DNA from: Kitasatospora sp. MMS16-BH015
Lineage (GTDB): Bacteria; Actinomycetota; Actinomycetes; Streptomycetales; Streptomycetaceae
Length of the DNA: 64,000 nucleotides
Direction of reading: 5' to 3'
NCBI RefSeq assembly: GCF_002943525.1
Contig: NZ_CP025394.1
Location: forward strand, 2,046,001-2,110,000
Made by a program: the position numbers and the translations under genes. Every line of letters starts with the position of its first letter. Position 1 is the first letter of the stretch. The notes under the pieces are model-generated. The model was not told where the DNA came from, searched no databases, and worked only from the letters and a program-made list of their open reading frames with translations. Of the stretch, positions 8,377 to 17,517 are shown piece after piece.

Positions 8377-9285
8377 ATGAGGCGTCGCTCACCGCTCGGC
8401 TCGCCGCTCGCCGCCGCACTGCTCACGCTCGCCCTGGCCGCCTGCACCGCCGGCCGTTCCGTCGGCTACGACCTCGAGGTCGACCCCGCCCGGGACCGGG
8501 CCGCCGCGGTGGTCCGGGCCTGGGACGGCTCGGCCGACCAACGCACCTGGCAGCACGGCTACTACCCACTCGTCACGCGCTGGGACTGGGTGGCGGCCGA
8601 CTTCCACAACGACTACCAGCGCGCCTTCCTCCGCGGTCAGCTGGAACCCCGGGCCGCCCTGCCGCCCTACGGGCCCGCCCCCACCGCCACCGTCGTCTGG
8701 GCGGACGGCTCCACCCTCGCCCTCCCGGCGCTCGGCTCCGCCGAGTCGCTCCGCTTCCTGATGGACGACGACGCACCCTGCCAGGACGGCTGCCACCCGA
8801 TCCCGGTCACCGCCGTCCGTCCGGGCACCCGGCAGATGCCCACCAGCAGGGGTCAAGCCACCATCCCGGTATGGGAGTTCACCCTCGCCGGCTACCCGCA
8901 GGCCTTCACCTACCCAGCCGTCGCCCCCCAGCAGAGCCCGGGGCCGACCCCGGCCCCAGGAGCCACCCCGTCCCCGGTCGTCCCCGGCGCCATGGGCGCA
9001 GGCTGGACCAGCGTCTCCGCTGACGGTCTCACCCTGCACGGCAGCGTCGATCTCGGCTGTACGGAGTCGGTCTCCACCGAGGTGTACGAGACCGACACCG
9101 CCGTGGTCCCGATCGTGCACGTGCGCCCGGTCTCCCCGCCCGACGGCACGATCTGCACCGGGGTCGGCGGCGGCCCCTCACTCCGCGACTTCTCCCTCAG
9201 CCGCCCCCTCGGCGCCCGCGCCGTCCTCGACCTGAGCACGGGCCTGCCGCAGAGCATGGCCGCCCCGGCCCGCGGACTCCACTGA
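8377..9285 (+). CDS. Lipoprotein of unknown function, copy 1 of tandem pair
   Basis: The ATG at 8377 is chosen because it places an ideal lipoprotein signal first: basic MRRR, a hydrophobic core and the lipobox LAAC with Cys23. The mature protein is about 280 aa and has no domain I can name. It shares long identical stretches with the next gene: RAWDGSAD, GYYPL, VTAVRPGTRQ, SRGQAT and VWEFTLAGY. A pair of close cysteines (CQDGCHP) and two later cysteines could form disulfides. It is probably anchored to the outer face of the membrane by Lgt, which is encoded in this window. Confidence 0.8.
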   Translation: MRRRSPLGSPLAAALLTLALAACTAGRSVGYDLEVDPARDRAAAVVRAWDGSADQRTWQHGYYPLVTRWDWVAADFHNDYQRAFLRGQLEPRAALPPYGPAPTATVVWADGSTLALPALGSAESLRFLMDDDAPCQDGCHPIPVTAVRPGTRQMPTSRGQATIPVWEFTLAGYPQAFTYPAVAPQQSPGPTPAPGATPSPVVPGAMGAGWTSVSADGLTLHGSVDLGCTESVSTEVYETDTAVVPIVHVRPVSPPDGTICTGVGGGPSLRDFSLSRPLGARAVLDLSTGLPQSMAAPARGLH

Positions 9286-9355
9286 CGGGCCACGGGCCGC
9301 GCACCTCCGGAGTACCGGAACGCCGCCGATTCACCGATACCACAAGGGAGTTACC

Positions 9356-10318
9356 GTGCCACGCCTCATCCACCGGGCCGCCGCCCGGCTGACGGCCACC
9401 GCCCTGGCCATCACGGCCGCCACCACCGCGCTGGCCGCCTGCGAGAGCCGGACGGCCACAGAGCCCGAGGCGGTACCGGTCAGGACCGGGGCCGCCGGCG
9501 CCGTCCCGCCGCTGCAGCGCGCCGCCGAAGTGGCCCGCGCCTGGGACGGCTCGGCCGACCGACGGGCCTGGCTGAGCGGGTACTACCCCCTCAGTACCCA
9601 GTTGCAGTGGGAGCCTTCGGAGGGCTTTCACAGCGGTGACGACAAATTCGCCTTCTACGCCAGCAAGTTGGAGCTCCACACCGCCCTCCCCCCGGCCGCC
9701 CCGAACGCGACCACCACCGTCACCTGGGCCGACGGCACCCACCTCGCCCTGCCCGAGCTCACCGCCGACCAGGTCTTCCGCTCCCTCTCCGAGGGCAGGC
9801 CGGACTGCCGGAACCACTGCCACCCGCTCGCCGTCACCGCCGTCCGCCCCGGCACCCGCCAGGTCGACACCAGCCGGGGCCAGGCCACCGTCCCGGTCTG
9901 GGAGTTCACCCTCGCCGGCTACACCCAGCCGTTCGCCTACCCCGCTGTCACCCCGCAGCAGACCACCGTCCAGGTCCCGCCGACCACCCCGTACCCCGTC
10001 ATCCGCGACGCCACCGACGCCCTCTGGTCCGGCACCTCCCCCGACGGCCGCACCATCCACGCCCAGGTGATCGTCCACTGCGCCGCCCTCGACTCGGCCG
10101 AGGCCTACGAGACCGCCACCGCAGTCGTCCTGATCGCCCACCTCCACTCCACGCTCGAAACCCACCGACCCCCCGCCGTGGCCTGCGCGGGCGGCAGTCT
10201 CGCCCCCGTCGACATCCGCCTCCAGCGCCCGCTCGACACCCGTGCCGTCCTCGACCTGGTCAGCGGCGCCCCCACGCTCCCCCTCAAGCCCGGCCAGACC
10301 CCGGCCATCCCCGTCTGA
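9356..10318 (+). CDS. Lipoprotein of unknown function, copy 2 of tandem pair
   Basis: The GTG start has AAGGGAG 6 nt upstream. The 320-aa protein carries a signal peptide ending in lipobox LAAC. It is a clear paralogue of the preceding gene, with the same order of conserved blocks (RAWDGSAD, GYYPL, VTAVRPGTRQ, VWEFTLAGY, AYPAV) and the close Cys-x3-Cys before HPLA. The 70-bp spacing and common orientation suggest a tandem duplication and joint expression. Its stop abuts the stop of the convergent regulator. Function unknown. Confidence 0.8.
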   Translation: MPRLIHRAAARLTATALAITAATTALAACESRTATEPEAVPVRTGAAGAVPPLQRAAEVARAWDGSADRRAWLSGYYPLSTQLQWEPSEGFHSGDDKFAFYASKLELHTALPPAAPNATTTVTWADGTHLALPELTADQVFRSLSEGRPDCRNHCHPLAVTAVRPGTRQVDTSRGQATVPVWEFTLAGYTQPFAYPAVTPQQTTVQVPPTTPYPVIRDATDALWSGTSPDGRTIHAQVIVHCAALDSAEAYETATAVVLIAHLHSTLETHRPPAVACAGGSLAPVDIRLQRPLDTRAVLDLVSGAPTLPLKPGQTPAIPV

Positions 10319-11393
10319 TCAGCCGGCGTCCGTGGTGGCCGGCCCGGCCGGCCGGCGGCCGGCCACCCCCTTGCGGGTCCCCGCCGCCGGGCCGAAGCGG
10401 GCCCGGTAGGCCGAAGGGGCGAGACCGGTCTCCCGTCGCATCAGGGTGCGCAGGTGGGCGGCCGTGCCCAGGCCGCTGCGGTGGGCGACCAGTTCGAGCC
10501 GGGACTCACCGCGCTCGATCAGGCGGCAGGCCAGGGCGACGCGCTCCCGGGTGAGCCAGGCCAGCGGGGTGGTGCCCAGTTGGGCTTGGAAGCGGCGGTG
10601 CAGGGTGGCGGGGCTGACGGCGGCGGGCGGCCAGGGCGGTGACGGCCAGCGGCTGGTCGAGCCGCTCCTGGGCCCAGGCCAGCAGTGGGGCGAGCGATTC
10701 GTCCGGGAGGTCGGGCACCGGGCGGCGGATGAACTGGCGCTGCCCGCCGTCCCGGTGGGCCGCGAAGACCAGTCGGCGGCTGACGGCGTTGGCGGTCTCG
10801 GCGCCGTGGTCCCGGCGGACGATGTGCAGCCCCAGGTCGAGGGCGGCCGCGCTGCCGGAGGCGGTGAGGATGTCCCCGTCGTCGACGAACAGCACGTCCT
10901 CCTCCAGCCGGACGGCCGGGAAGCGCTCACGGAAGGCGCCCGCCCACTGCCAGTGCGCGGCGGCGCGGCGCCCGTCGAGCACCCCGGCCTCAGCGATCGT
11001 GAACGCCCCGCTGCAGAAGCCGACCAGCCGCGCGCCGCGCGCGTGGGCCCGCCGGATGGCCGCCAGCACCGCCGGGCGGCGCGGCACCTCCACATCGGGC
11101 CGGTTGGGCACGATCAGGGTGTCCGCCGTGTCGGCCGCCGACAGCGGGGCGACTCCGGTGAGGGTGAAGAAGCCGTCCCGCATGGGTGTCCTCGGCGTGG
11201 GCGAGCAGAGCCGGAAGTCGTAGAGCTCCCGGCCCAGTTCGGGGCGGCGCAGGCCGAACACCTCGGTGGCGCAGCCCAGTTCGAAGGGGTTGGAGTTCTG
11301 GTCCACGATCACCACCACGCGGTGCAGGCCGTCCTGGCGAGCGGAGCGCGCCGAGTCAGCCGGTCGGACGGGGTGCGAGGAATCTTGCGGCAT
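10319..11393 (-). pseudogene. GlxA-like AraC family regulator, frameshifted
   Basis: Residues 1 to about 200 form a DJ-1/PfpI-type domain (VVVIVDQNSNPFELGCATEV, GFCSGAFTIAEAG), as in GlxA-type regulators. The AraC HTH follows in a different reading frame (SPATLHRRFQAQLGTTPLAW, then AHLRTLMRRETGLAPSAYRA). The switch is needed at 10619-10630, a GC run that looks two bases short or one base too long compared with the family pattern ALAxRAxxSPxTL. Either the gene is inactive or this is a sequencing error in a GC-rich spot. The ATG at 11393 has AGGA 8 nt upstream. It is divergent from a cupin gene 51 bp away, the likely target. Confidence 0.75.
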
Positions 11394-11444
11394 GTGCAAT
11401 TCCTAGCACTCCCCCGGGTCGGCCGCGCCCGGCAGGATCGAGGC

Positions 11445-11840
11445 ATGAGCGACCAACCCCTTCTCCTCGATACCGCCCTGGCCTCCTTCGACGCCCTGTG
11501 GAGCCCGCGTGTCGTCACCCGGGTCAACGACTACGACGTCCGGATCGCCAAGGTCCGGGGCGAGCACCTGTGGCACGCACACGACGACACCGACGAGTTC
11601 TTCCTCGTCCTGGACGGGGAGCTGCACATCGCCCTGCGCGAACCGGCCGGGGAGCGCACCGTACGGCTGCCGAAGGGCGCCGTCTTCACCGTCCCGCGCG
11701 GCACCGAGCACAAGCCCTCCTCCCCCGACGGCGCCGCGCTGCTGCTGTTCGAACCCACCGGCACCTCGACCGTCGGCGACCGCCACGACCCCGTCCCCGG
11801 CCATGTCGACGCCACGACCGGGCACCGACTGGAATGCTGA
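11445..11840 (+). CDS. Cupin domain protein
   Basis: This 131-aa single-domain cupin has metal-ligand patterns HAHDDTDEFFLVLDGE (cupin motif 1, two His and one Glu) and GTEHKP (motif 2 His). Such small cupins bind a metal and a small molecule; the substrate is not predictable. It is divergent from the GlxA/AraC-type regulator with only 51 bp between starts, which suggests that this regulator controls it. Confidence 0.8.
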   Translation: MSDQPLLLDTALASFDALWSPRVVTRVNDYDVRIAKVRGEHLWHAHDDTDEFFLVLDGELHIALREPAGERTVRLPKGAVFTVPRGTEHKPSSPDGAALLLFEPTGTSTVGDRHDPVPGHVDATTGHRLEC

Positions 11841-11902
11841 CGCATCCGGCCGCCGGGCGGTGACAGGATCGGCGGGACAGTGTCGTCGACGGGGAGGTAC
11901 CC

Positions 11903-12427
11903 ATGGTGTTCGAGACCGAGCGGCTGATCGTGCGGCAGTGGGCGGCGGGAGACCTCGACCGGCTCTTCGACATCTACTCCCGCTGGGAGGTGGCCCGCCG
12001 GCTCGGGGCGGTGCCGCAGGTGCTGGAGAGCCGGGAGGAGGCGGCGGGCCGGCTGGAGCGGATCCGGCAGCGGTCGGCCGACCCGCGGTACGGGATGTGG
12101 GCCGTGGAGATCAAGGAGACCGGGGTGGTGGCGGGTTCGGTGCTGCTGGTGCCCTTCCCCGACCAACCCGGCCCCGAGGAGGAGGTCGAGGTCGGCTGGC
12201 ACCTGCACCCGGACTCCTGGGGCCACGGCTACGCCACCGAGGCGGCCCGGGGCGCGCTGGCCAAGGGCTTCGGGGAGGGCCTGACGGTCATCCACGCCGT
12301 CACCTACCCGGACAACGGCCCCTCCCAGGCCGTCTGCGCCCGCCTCGGCATGCAGCCCCTCGGGCTGACCGACCGCTGGTACGGCAGGCCCCTCACCGCG
12401 TACCGGCTGGAGCGCCCGACGGCCTGA
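11903..12427 (+). CDS. GNAT N-acetyltransferase (RimJ/RimL-like)
   Basis: The protein is 174 aa with a good ribosome site (GGGGAGG, 6 nt before ATG). It begins FETERLIVRQW, as in RimJ/RimL-type acetyltransferases. The acetyl-CoA-binding motif is the WGHGYATEAARGAL segment near residue 113, followed by NGPSQAVCARLGM. Substrate unknown. Its last 35 nt overlap the 3' end of the convergent MFS gene. Confidence 0.85.
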   Translation: MVFETERLIVRQWAAGDLDRLFDIYSRWEVARRLGAVPQVLESREEAAGRLERIRQRSADPRYGMWAVEIKETGVVAGSVLLVPFPDQPGPEEEVEVGWHLHPDSWGHGYATEAARGALAKGFGEGLTVIHAVTYPDNGPSQAVCARLGMQPLGLTDRWYGRPLTAYRLERPTA

Positions 12428-13634
12428 GGGCCCGGGGCCCGGCCCCGTCGAGGCCCAGCACCAGCGGGACGGCGGCCAGGCTGAGCCCCAGCAGGAAGAG
12501 CCAGGGCCAGGCGGCCCCGAGCCCGAGCAGGGCCGTCAGCAGCCCCGGTCCCACGGTCTGCCCGAAGGTCCAGGAGAGCTGGTAGACCGCCAGGTACCGT
12601 CCGCGCAGCGCCGGGTCGGCGAGGGCGACGCTCAGCTCCTCCCGGTGCGGAGTGGCCACCGTCTCGGCGGCGTTGTAGAGCAGCATCGCCGCGTACAGCC
12701 CCGCCGTGACGGCCCAGCCGGGGGCGGCACCGAGCAGGGCGAAGAGACCGAAGGCGGCGGCGTTGAGCAGCGAGCCGGCGGCCACCACCCGGGTGGGGCG
12801 GTAGCGGGTGAGCAGGCGGGTCACGGCGGTCTGGGTGAGCACCACCTGCGCGGTGTTGAGCACCAGCAGCGAGCCGGCCACCCAGGCGGCCCGGTGCAGC
12901 CCCTCGACCAGGTAGGCCGCGAGCAGCAGGCTGAGCACCAGCGAGGCGAAGACGAAGCAGAGGTTGACGGCGATCAGCCGCAGGTACCGCCGGTCCCGCA
13001 GCACCAGGCCGTACCCGCCGGTGGGGCGGGCGGTGGCCGCCGCCCGACCGACCGGGCGCCAGCAGAGCAGCAGCAGGGCCGCGACGGCGTAGCTGGCGGC
13101 GTTCCCGGCCACCGTCACCCGCAGCCCGTCCGCCCCGCCCCAGCCCAGCAGCACCGCGCCGAGCGCGCCGCCGAGCGCCAGCCCGGCGTTGCGCAGGGTG
13201 CTCGCCAGCGCGAACAGCCGTGGCCGCTCGGCCGGTTCGGCCGCGAGCACCACCAGCCCGGTGCTGGCCGTCCAGTAGGAGGCGGCGCCGACCTGGGCGA
13301 GGAAGACCACGGCGGCCACCTGCCAGAGCTGCCCGGCGGCCAGGAAGCAGAGGTAGGCCACGGCCGACAGCAGGTTGGCGCTCAGGGCCACCCGCCGGGC
13401 GTCGTACCGGTCGATCAACGGCCCGACGCAGAGCGCGGTGGGAGCGGCGAGCAGCCGCCCGAGGCTGATCGCGGCCCCGACCTCGGCGAGGCTCAGCCCG
13501 GTGGTGCGGACGAAGTAGACGACGGTGAAGGCGAGGAAGAGCCCGCTGCCGAGGCTGTCGATCACGTACGAACCGAGCAGCCGGCCACGCGGGGCGGGCC
13601 GGACGGCGATCGGTACGGAGGCTGTGGTGGTCAT
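12393..13634 (-). CDS. MFS efflux-type transporter
   Basis: This 413-aa protein is almost entirely hydrophobic with 12 likely helices. The cytoplasmic loop DRYDARRVAL after helix 2 matches the MFS motif A region. The start at 13634 puts a short cytoplasmic tail before helix 1 (YVIDSLGSGLFLAFTVVYFV). A divergent ArsR-type regulator starts about 55 bp away and probably controls it, the usual arrangement for a drug or metabolite exporter. Substrate unknown. Confidence 0.85.
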   Translation of the reverse strand: MTTTASVPIAVRPAPRGRLLGSYVIDSLGSGLFLAFTVVYFVRTTGLSLAEVGAAISLGRLLAAPTALCVGPLIDRYDARRVALSANLLSAVAYLCFLAAGQLWQVAAVVFLAQVGAASYWTASTGLVVLAAEPAERPRLFALASTLRNAGLALGGALGAVLLGWGGADGLRVTVAGNAASYAVAALLLLCWRPVGRAAATARPTGGYGLVLRDRRYLRLIAVNLCFVFASLVLSLLLAAYLVEGLHRAAWVAGSLLVLNTAQVVLTQTAVTRLLTRYRPTRVVAAGSLLNAAAFGLFALLGAAPGWAVTAGLYAAMLLYNAAETVATPHREELSVALADPALRGRYLAVYQLSWTFGQTVGPGLLTALLGLGAAWPWLFLLGLSLAAVPLVLGLDGAGPRALRPSGAPAGTR

Positions 13635-13688
13635 GCCCCGATCCTCGGAGCACCCCCGCCGCAGGGCCCAGGATTTCGTCCTGATGGA

Positions 13689-14723
13689 ATGGTCGCCGTG
13701 TTCACCCTGGAGTTCTCCGCCCACGACCTCGCCGTGACGCGCTTCGCGTGCTCACCGCTCTCCGAGGTGACCCACAGTGTCCAGGTGCTGAAGGAGCCGG
13801 GCGCGCACGCCGTCCACCTTCCCTGGGTCCGTGCGGCCCGCGCGGCCCTGGCGGAGACGGAGTACGCCCTGCTCGACGCCCTGGTGCCGATCCCGACCGT
13901 CTACACCGCCGACTTCCTGACCCCGGTGCCGGAGTCCTTCTCCCCCACCCTGGACGAGGAGCTCGCCCGCCTGACCGCCACCGAACCAGCCCGGATCAGG
14001 GCCGAGTTGGACCGCTACGGGAGCGAAGTACCCCACGTGATAGCCGAGTTCAGGGCTGACCCGGAGGCCGGGCTGGCCCGCCTCGGCGCCGAGATCCGCG
14101 CCTACTGGTCGGCGGCGATCGCCCCGCACTGGCCGCGCATGCAGCTGCTCCTGGAGGGCGAAGTCCTGCGCCGGGCGCGGCAGATGTCGGCCGGCGGGCC
14201 CGCCGCGCTCTTCGCCGACCTGCACCCCCGGGTGAGCTGGGAGCGCGGCACCCTGCGGATCGCGCACCGCTGGTACCACGGCGAGCAGCGCCTGGACGGC
14301 GAGCGCGGGATCGTCCTGGTGCCGGCCGTGTTCGCCTGGCCCGGCCTCTACACCCAGACCCGGCCGCCGCACCAGCCGAGCCTCACCTACCCCCCGCGCG
14401 GCGTGGCCACCCTCTGGGAGCGCCCGACCCCGGCCCCCGACGGCCTGGCCGACCTCCTGGGCCACTCCCGCGCCCTGCTGCTCACCGAGCTCGGCGCCCC
14501 GGCCACCACCACCGAACTCGCCCACCGCACCGGCCTCTCCACCCCGAACGTCTCCCACCACCTCACCACCCTCACCAACGCGGGCCTGCTCACCCGCCAC
14601 CGCACCAGCCGCACCGTCTGGTACGCCCGCACCCCGGCCGCCGACACCCTGCTGGCGGCGGCCGGCGGCACCAGGGTCGGGTCAGGGACGGATCAGGTCC
14701 CGGTCAGGGCCGTTCCCGGATAG
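13689..14723 (+). CDS. ArsR-type HTH regulator with DUF5937-like N-terminus
   Basis: The C-terminal 90 residues are a winged HTH of the ArsR/SmtB type (TTELAHRTGLSTPNVSHHLT, then NAGLLTRHRTSRTVWYAR). The 240-residue N-terminus (FTLEFSAHDLAVTRFACSPL) matches the DUF5937-type domain usual in streptomycete members, which lack metal-binding cysteines and probably sense an organic ligand. The ATG at 13689 or the GTG at 13698 could be used. It is divergent from the MFS exporter, its likely target. Confidence 0.8.
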   Translation: MVAVFTLEFSAHDLAVTRFACSPLSEVTHSVQVLKEPGAHAVHLPWVRAARAALAETEYALLDALVPIPTVYTADFLTPVPESFSPTLDEELARLTATEPARIRAELDRYGSEVPHVIAEFRADPEAGLARLGAEIRAYWSAAIAPHWPRMQLLLEGEVLRRARQMSAGGPAALFADLHPRVSWERGTLRIAHRWYHGEQRLDGERGIVLVPAVFAWPGLYTQTRPPHQPSLTYPPRGVATLWERPTPAPDGLADLLGHSRALLLTELGAPATTTELAHRTGLSTPNVSHHLTTLTNAGLLTRHRTSRTVWYARTPAADTLLAAAGGTRVGSGTDQVPVRAVPG

Positions 14724-14748
14724 CCCGGCCCCGACGGCCGGTCGCAGC

Positions 14749-15990
14749 ATGGGAGTCATGCGTACCGAAGCCCCTCCCGCCCTCCGTCGGACCACCACCG
14801 GCGCCGTCCTCGCCGCCGCCGTGACCGTGCTCGCCACGGTGGCCACCCCAGCCGCCCTGGCCGCAGGCACCGACGGGGCCCAACGCGGCACCGTCGTCGA
14901 GGTCCGGCAGCTCGACCGGCTCAGCCCGGCCGAGGCGACCGCGCGGATCACCGCGCGCGGGTACAGCGGCCCGGCCGCCCGGTACGGGGTGGCGGACTAC
15001 CGGGTGGTCTACCGCACCGTGGACCCGCAGGGCCGTCCCACCACCGCCAGCGGCCTGGTCAGCCTTCCCGAGACCGCGCGGCGCGAACTCGGCACCGTGG
15101 TCTACGAACACGGCACCACCGCCGCCAAGGCGGACGCGCCCTCGGCCGACGGCACCGACCGGGCCGACGCGGTGCTGTTCGCCGCGGCCGGCTACGCCAC
15201 CGTCGCGCCCGACTACCTGGGCCTGGGCTCCGGCCCGGGGCCGCACCCGTACGCCGACACCGCCTCCGAGACCACCGCCTCGCTCGACCTGCTGCGGGCC
15301 GCCCGCCGGCTGGTCCGCGAGCACGGGCACCGGCTGGCGACCGGCGTGCAGGTCACCGGCTTCTCGCAGGGCGGCCCGGCCGCGATGGCCCTCGGCCGGG
15401 CGCTCCAGCAGGGGGCCGACCCGCACTTCCGGCTGGTCTCGCTGGCCCCGATCAGCGGCCCGTACGACGCCCAGCACGCCGAGGCCCCGGCCGGGCTGGT
15501 GGACGGCACGCTGGACGGACGGACCACCAACTACCTGTTCGGCTACTGGCTCACCGCGATGAACCGCGAGTACCACCTGTACGACAGCCCGGCCGAGCTG
15601 TTCCAGGCGCCCTACGACCGGCAGGTGGAGGCCCTCTACGACGGCAGCCACGCCGACGCGGAGATCTTCGCCGCCCTCCCCGCCGCCCCGCACGCCTTCC
15701 TGACCCCGCACGCGATCGACTGGGCCCTGCACCCCACCGGCGCCCTGCTGCGCGCCTTCCGGGCCAACGACGACAGCTGCGACTGGGCCCCGGACGTCCC
15801 CGTCCGGCTCTTCGCGGCGGACGGGGACCACTCGGTGGCCTACCTCAACTCCGAGCACTGCGCCCGGGACCTCGCCGCGCACGGCGCCCGGGTCACCCTG
15901 ACCGACGTGGGCACGGTCGACCACTCGCCGTCCCGCCGCGCGGCCCTGCCGCAGGTCGCCGCCCTGTTCGAGCAGCGGCTCCCTGCCTGA
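14749..15990 (+). CDS. Secreted alpha/beta hydrolase (lipase/esterase-like)
   Basis: A Sec-type signal (TTTGAVLAAAVTVLATVATP, cleavage near ALAAG) precedes an alpha/beta-hydrolase fold. The nucleophile elbow GFSQGG is near residue 207. A plausible acid lies in FAADGDHS and the catalytic His in GTVDHSPS near the C-terminus. The size and the NYEST-like core resemble the secretory lipase/LIP family. An ATG at 14758 is an alternative start, with GGGAG just upstream but very close. Activity on lipids or small esters is inferred from the family. Confidence 0.8.
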   Translation: MGVMRTEAPPALRRTTTGAVLAAAVTVLATVATPAALAAGTDGAQRGTVVEVRQLDRLSPAEATARITARGYSGPAARYGVADYRVVYRTVDPQGRPTTASGLVSLPETARRELGTVVYEHGTTAAKADAPSADGTDRADAVLFAAAGYATVAPDYLGLGSGPGPHPYADTASETTASLDLLRAARRLVREHGHRLATGVQVTGFSQGGPAAMALGRALQQGADPHFRLVSLAPISGPYDAQHAEAPAGLVDGTLDGRTTNYLFGYWLTAMNREYHLYDSPAELFQAPYDRQVEALYDGSHADAEIFAALPAAPHAFLTPHAIDWALHPTGALLRAFRANDDSCDWAPDVPVRLFAADGDHSVAYLNSEHCARDLAAHGARVTLTDVGTVDHSPSRRAALPQVAALFEQRLPA

Positions 15991-16004
15991 GCCCTACGGG
16001 CGGT

Positions 16005-17462
16005 CTAGAACGGGAAGCGCGAACGCTCGTGCTGGATGGAGATCCACTTGAGCGTGGTGAAGGCGTCCACGGTGGCCTCGCCGTTCAGGCGGCCGAGGCC
16101 CGAGGACTTCTCGCCGCCGAAGGGCACGATCGGCTCGTCGGCGATGGTGCCGTCGTTGATGTGGATCATGCCGGTCTCGATCCGCTGGGCGAAGCGGACG
16201 CCGCGCTCGATGTCGCCGGTGTGCACGGCGCCGCTCAGGCCGAACGGGGTGTCGTTGGCGATCCGGACGGCGTCCTCCTCGCCGTCGAAGGGCACCAGCA
16301 GGACGACCGGGCCGAAGACCTCGCGGCGCAGGATCGCGGCGCCGTCGGGGACGCCGCCCAGCACCACCGGGTCCATCAGCGCGCCGACCGTCTGCCCGCG
16401 CAGCAGCACCTGGGCGCCCTCCTCGACGGCCTTGTCCACCTGCGCGGTGACGGCGTCGGCCTGGGCGGTGTTGATCAGCGGGCCGATCTGGGTGCTCGGG
16501 TCGCTCGGGTCGCCGACGCGCAGGGTGGCGACCTTGGCGACGAACTTCTCGGTGAACTCGGCCAGGATCGACCGGTCGACCAGCACCCGGTTGGCCGCCA
16601 TGCAGACCTGCCCCTGGTGCGCGAAGCGGCTGAACACGGCCGCGTCCACCGCGTAGTCCACGTCGGCGTCGTCCAGCACGACCAGCGCGCTGTTGCCGCC
16701 CAGCTCCAGCACCGTCCGCTTGAAGTGGCCGGCGGCCACCTGGGCCACGTGTCGGCCGACCGAGTCGGAGCCGGTGAAGGCGATCACCTTGGGCACCGGG
16801 TGCTCGATGAAGGCGTCGCCGATCTCGGCGATGTCGGTGAGCACCACGTTGAGCAGGCCCGGCGGCAGGCCGGCGTCCTCGAAGAGCTTGGCGATCAGGG
16901 TGCCGCCGGTCACGGGTGCGTCCTGGTGCGGCTTGAGCACCACGCCGTTGCCGAGCGAGAGCGCGGGGGCGACGGCCTTGAGCGAGAGGAAGAACGGGAA
17001 GTTGAACGGGCTGATCACGCCGACCACGCCGACCGGCAGGCGGTAGAGGCGGTTCTCCTTGCCGTCCACCGGCGAGGGCAGGATCCGGCCCTCGGCGCGG
17101 AGCGAGAGCTGCATGGCCTCGCGCAGCATGTCCTTGCAGAGCGAGATCTCGAACGCGGCCTTGAGGTACGTCCCGCCGAGCTCGGCGATGATCGTCTCGG
17201 TGATCTCCCGCTCGCGCTCCTCGATCAGCCGGAGCACCCGCTCGAAGACCAGCCGCCGCGCGTACGGGTTCTGCTTGGCCCACTCCTTCTGCACCCGCGC
17301 GGCCGCCCGGTACGCCCGGTCCAGCTCGTCCACGGTGGCCACGGTGATCGAGGCCAGCTTCTCGCCGTCGTACGGGTTCAGGTCGACGATGTCCCAGGAT
17401 CCGGTGCCGGTGGTCCACTCACCGTCGATGTACTGCCGCGACAGTTGCGAGAAGTAGGACAT
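16005..17462 (-). CDS. Aldehyde dehydrogenase (benzaldehyde/vanillin-type)
   Basis: The 485-aa length is normal for NAD(P)-dependent aldehyde dehydrogenases. The substrate/cofactor path is marked by SPFNFPFFLS, the cofactor loop by FTGSDSVGRHVA, the general-base Glu by LELGGNSAL near residue 255, and the catalytic Cys by GQVCMAANR near residue 288. The N-terminus and the FNFPF block are closest to benzaldehyde/vanillin dehydrogenases, so an aromatic aldehyde is the best guess. It stands alone; the XRE regulator upstream on the same strand is 55 bp away. Confidence 0.88.
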   Translation of the reverse strand: MSYFSQLSRQYIDGEWTTGTGSWDIVDLNPYDGEKLASITVATVDELDRAYRAAARVQKEWAKQNPYARRLVFERVLRLIEEREREITETIIAELGGTYLKAAFEISLCKDMLREAMQLSLRAEGRILPSPVDGKENRLYRLPVGVVGVISPFNFPFFLSLKAVAPALSLGNGVVLKPHQDAPVTGGTLIAKLFEDAGLPPGLLNVVLTDIAEIGDAFIEHPVPKVIAFTGSDSVGRHVAQVAAGHFKRTVLELGGNSALVVLDDADVDYAVDAAVFSRFAHQGQVCMAANRVLVDRSILAEFTEKFVAKVATLRVGDPSDPSTQIGPLINTAQADAVTAQVDKAVEEGAQVLLRGQTVGALMDPVVLGGVPDGAAILRREVFGPVVLLVPFDGEEDAVRIANDTPFGLSGAVHTGDIERGVRFAQRIETGMIHINDGTIADEPIVPFGGEKSSGLGRLNGEATVDAFTTLKWISIQHERSRFPF

Positions 17463-17482
17463 CAGATCCCTTTCAACCAGGT

Positions 17483-17495
17483 GTCAGCCGCTGAC
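17483..17495. promoter_or_regulatory. Palindrome upstream of aldehyde dehydrogenase
   Basis: GTCAGC-C-GCTGAC is a perfect 6-bp inverted repeat, 21-33 bp upstream of the aldehyde dehydrogenase start and beside the end of the XRE gene. It could be an operator. With one site only, this is a weak call. Confidence 0.3.
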
Positions 17496-17517
17496 GGATC
17501 ATCATCGTACTGATGTG

